The position numbers were made by a program, and so were the translations under genes. Of a stretch of 14,607 bases of DNA, positions 13,230-14,607 are shown one piece after another. Position 1 is the first letter of the stretch. Each line of letters starts with the position of its first letter. The notes under the pieces were generated by a model. The model saw only the letters and a list, made by a program, of their open reading frames with translations. It was not told the origin of the DNA and did not search any database. Origin of the DNA: an uncultured Alphaproteobacteria bacterium (GTDB lineage Bacteria > Pseudomonadota > Alphaproteobacteria > Puniceispirillales > Puniceispirillaceae); assembly GCA_913031555.1 (NCBI GenBank), contig CAJWDO010000015.1, positions 1 through 14,607 on the forward strand, read 5' to 3'.

Positions 13230-14555
13230 ATGACAACTTCTGTGTGCATCATTGGCAGCGGCTACAGCGCGGCCACGATGGCCCTGCATTTGCTGGCCCG
13301 CGGCATGCAGCCGGACCGCCTTGCCATTGTCGGGCCGGGCCAGCTTGGACAGGGGCAGGCCTATGGATGTGTCTCGGGCGATTTCCGGCTGAATGTCCGC
13401 GCCGACCTGATGCGTCTCTGGCCGGACCAGCCGGATCATTTCGCCGAATGGGCCACGGAAAAGATTACCGATGACCCGGATGCGCGGACCGATGTTGGCG
13501 ATTTCTACAGACGCCGCGATTTTGCCGCCTATATGGCCGAACAGATCAGCGCATTTCCCGCCATTGCCGAGATTTCGCGCCACCAAAGCCTTGCGCAGAC
13601 CATCACCAGGGGCCCGAAAGGATGGTGGATCACCCTGACCGACGGCACCGCCATCACCGCCGGAACAGTCGTGATCGCCACAGGCAACCCGGCCCCGGAA
13701 TGGCCAATGAAACCGCCACCTGCCGACGCGCCGGGGCTGGTCCGTGTCCCATGGCGCGGTGACTGGCCGGGCCAGATTGCCAATGATGCGTGCGTACTTG
13801 TCATCGGTGGCGGCCTGACGGCGCTTGACGCGCTTCACAGCCTGCATCGGCAGGGGCATGGCGGCACCATTACCATTGTCTGCCCCGAAGGCATGCTGCC
13901 ACCGGTGCAAACCGCTTGGGATGATGCCATACCGCTACGCTGGCCATCACCGCTACGCGGGTCCGGCTTTCTGCGATTCATGCGCGAGAACATCGGCGAT
14001 GGAGACTGGGCGGGTGCCGAATGGCAGCGGCGCTTTGAAAGTCTGCGTGTGAACATCTCGGCCGCCTGGCAGCGCCTGCCGGTCACTGACCAGACACAAT
14101 TGATGCGCCGTCTTGGCTGGCTGTGGTCACTGGCGCGCTTTCGCGCCGGTCCGCAGGCGTCTGCATCTGCACGGGTTCTGATGGATAGCGGACAACTGAC
14201 AATCAGCCGCGATATCGTGACCGGTCTTACCACCACCAGCGATGGAGGTTTCCTCATCAGCCTTGGCGGTGGTGCGCAGATCAAGGCCGATGCCGTCATC
14301 AATTGCAGCGGTGCCGGACGCGACAGGCTGATGATCCGCCTCATCGGTGACGGGGTGATCGCCGCGCATGAAACGGCACCGCACCGCCCCCGCATGACCA
14401 CCGGACTGCGCCTTGTCAAACCGGATAACACGCCACATGACAGCCTCTATGCCGTTGGTCCGGTGACAGCGCATTTCGTCGGTGACATCCTCGGAGCGGC
14501 CAGCATTTCACGTCAGGCGACGACACTTGCCGACCACCTTGCCACCAGCACATGA
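13230..14555 (+). CDS. FAD/NAD(P)-binding protein, YdhS-like (COG4529 type)
   Basis: This 441-residue protein has two dinucleotide-binding folds. The first opens the protein, with VCIIGSGYSAATMALHLL (5-22). A conserved FRLNVRADLMRLWPD (52-66) follows, then ATGNPAPEW (150-158), and the second fold VLVIGGGLTALDAL (189-202). The C-terminal INCSGAGRDR and LYAVGPV segments close the FAD site. The arrangement fits the uncharacterised YdhS-type NAD(P)/FAD-binding family, distantly related to N-hydroxylating monooxygenases and thioredoxin-reductase-like proteins. It is slightly shorter than the typical 460-530 residues. The ribosome site is poor (AAGAAAA). Tight linkage to the omega-aminotransferase suggests amine or amino-acid oxidation, but the reaction is unknown. 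Confidence 0.8.
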   Translation: MTTSVCIIGSGYSAATMALHLLARGMQPDRLAIVGPGQLGQGQAYGCVSGDFRLNVRADLMRLWPDQPDHFAEWATEKITDDPDARTDVGDFYRRRDFAAYMAEQISAFPAIAEISRHQSLAQTITRGPKGWWITLTDGTAITAGTVVIATGNPAPEWPMKPPPADAPGLVRVPWRGDWPGQIANDACVLVIGGGLTALDALHSLHRQGHGGTITIVCPEGMLPPVQTAWDDAIPLRWPSPLRGSGFLRFMRENIGDGDWAGAEWQRRFESLRVNISAAWQRLPVTDQTQLMRRLGWLWSLARFRAGPQASASARVLMDSGQLTISRDIVTGLTTTSDGGFLISLGGGAQIKADAVINCSGAGRDRLMIRLIGDGVIAAHETAPHRPRMTTGLRLVKPDNTPHDSLYAVGPVTAHFVGDILGAASISRQATTLADHLATST

Positions 14556-14589
14556 TAAATTCGCCAAATTCCGCCAGAAGGGCCACGCC

Positions 14590-14607
14590 ATGACCACAGC
14601 ACAGTCA
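14590..14607 (+). CDS. Start of a further gene (six codons, truncated by right edge)
   Basis: An ATG at 14590 opens Met-Thr-Thr-Ala-Gln-Ser and runs off the window. AGAAGG seven bases upstream (14577-14582) is a good ribosome site, better than that of the preceding gene, and the spacing (34 bases after its stop) suggests the same operon. Nothing can be said about the product. Confidence 0.45.

Noticed and set aside
12690..13910. Long minus-strand ORF (406 codons)
   Set aside because: Antisense to the aminotransferase and YdhS-type genes, both with intact catalytic motifs; it spans their gap and is a GC-rich shadow frame.
1..14607. CRISPR arrays, tRNA/rRNA genes, insertion sequences or phage genes
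   Set aside because: No regularly spaced repeats, no tRNA-like cloverleaf or rRNA sequence, and no transposase or integrase motifs were seen on either strand.

Overview
The window reads as an alphaproteobacterial chromosome segment. GC is roughly 55-60% by eye, gene packing is tight with ATGA overlaps, and the DUF1365/flavoprotein pair, DUF2244 and TtuC/DmlA-type proteins look alphaproteobacterial. A perfect CtrA-type box also occurs. A marine SAR116/Rhodospirillales-like or Rhodobacterales-like origin is plausible but not proven. There are no rRNA or tRNA genes, no CRISPR, no insertion sequences and, notably, no transcription factor gene.

Layout. (1) Positions 1-1746, minus strand: a two-gene unit with a COG2907-type FAD oxidoreductase followed by a DUF1365 protein that runs off the left edge. 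A good sigma70-like promoter lies in the divergent gap 1747-1889. (2) Positions 1890-5879, plus strand: aldose 1-epimerase, Tas-family aldo/keto reductase, a tartrate/D-malate dehydrogenase of the isopropylmalate dehydrogenase family, a HIT-family protein and a DUF952 protein. The last three are essentially contiguous. (3) Positions 5880-6241: an AT-rich regulatory island with a TTAA-N7-TTAA box and two abutting palindromes, followed by a 78-codon ORF whose N-terminus looks like a type IV prepilin. This is the most unusual part of the window. (4) Positions 6217-8714, minus strand: a type I extradiol dioxygenase followed by an MhpA-type flavin hydroxylase, together an aromatic-ring hydroxylation/cleavage module. 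The junction of the two genes is an 8-bp tandem duplication that creates the dioxygenase stop codon. (5) Positions 8956-10928, plus strand: a DUF2244 membrane protein, then a tungstate-type ABC permease and ATPase (TupB, TupC) without an adjacent binding protein TupA. (6) Positions 10977-14607, plus strand: a short-chain dehydrogenase possibly expressed from a leaderless transcript, a class III omega-aminotransferase, a YdhS-type FAD/NAD(P)-binding protein, and the first six codons of a further gene.

Most of the window is ordinary accessory metabolism: sugar and sugar-acid oxidation, aromatic degradation, amine transamination and oxyanion import. The points to follow up are the prepilin-like ORF with its CtrA-like promoter, the duplicated stop-codon junction in the aromatic module, and the TupBC pair without TupA.
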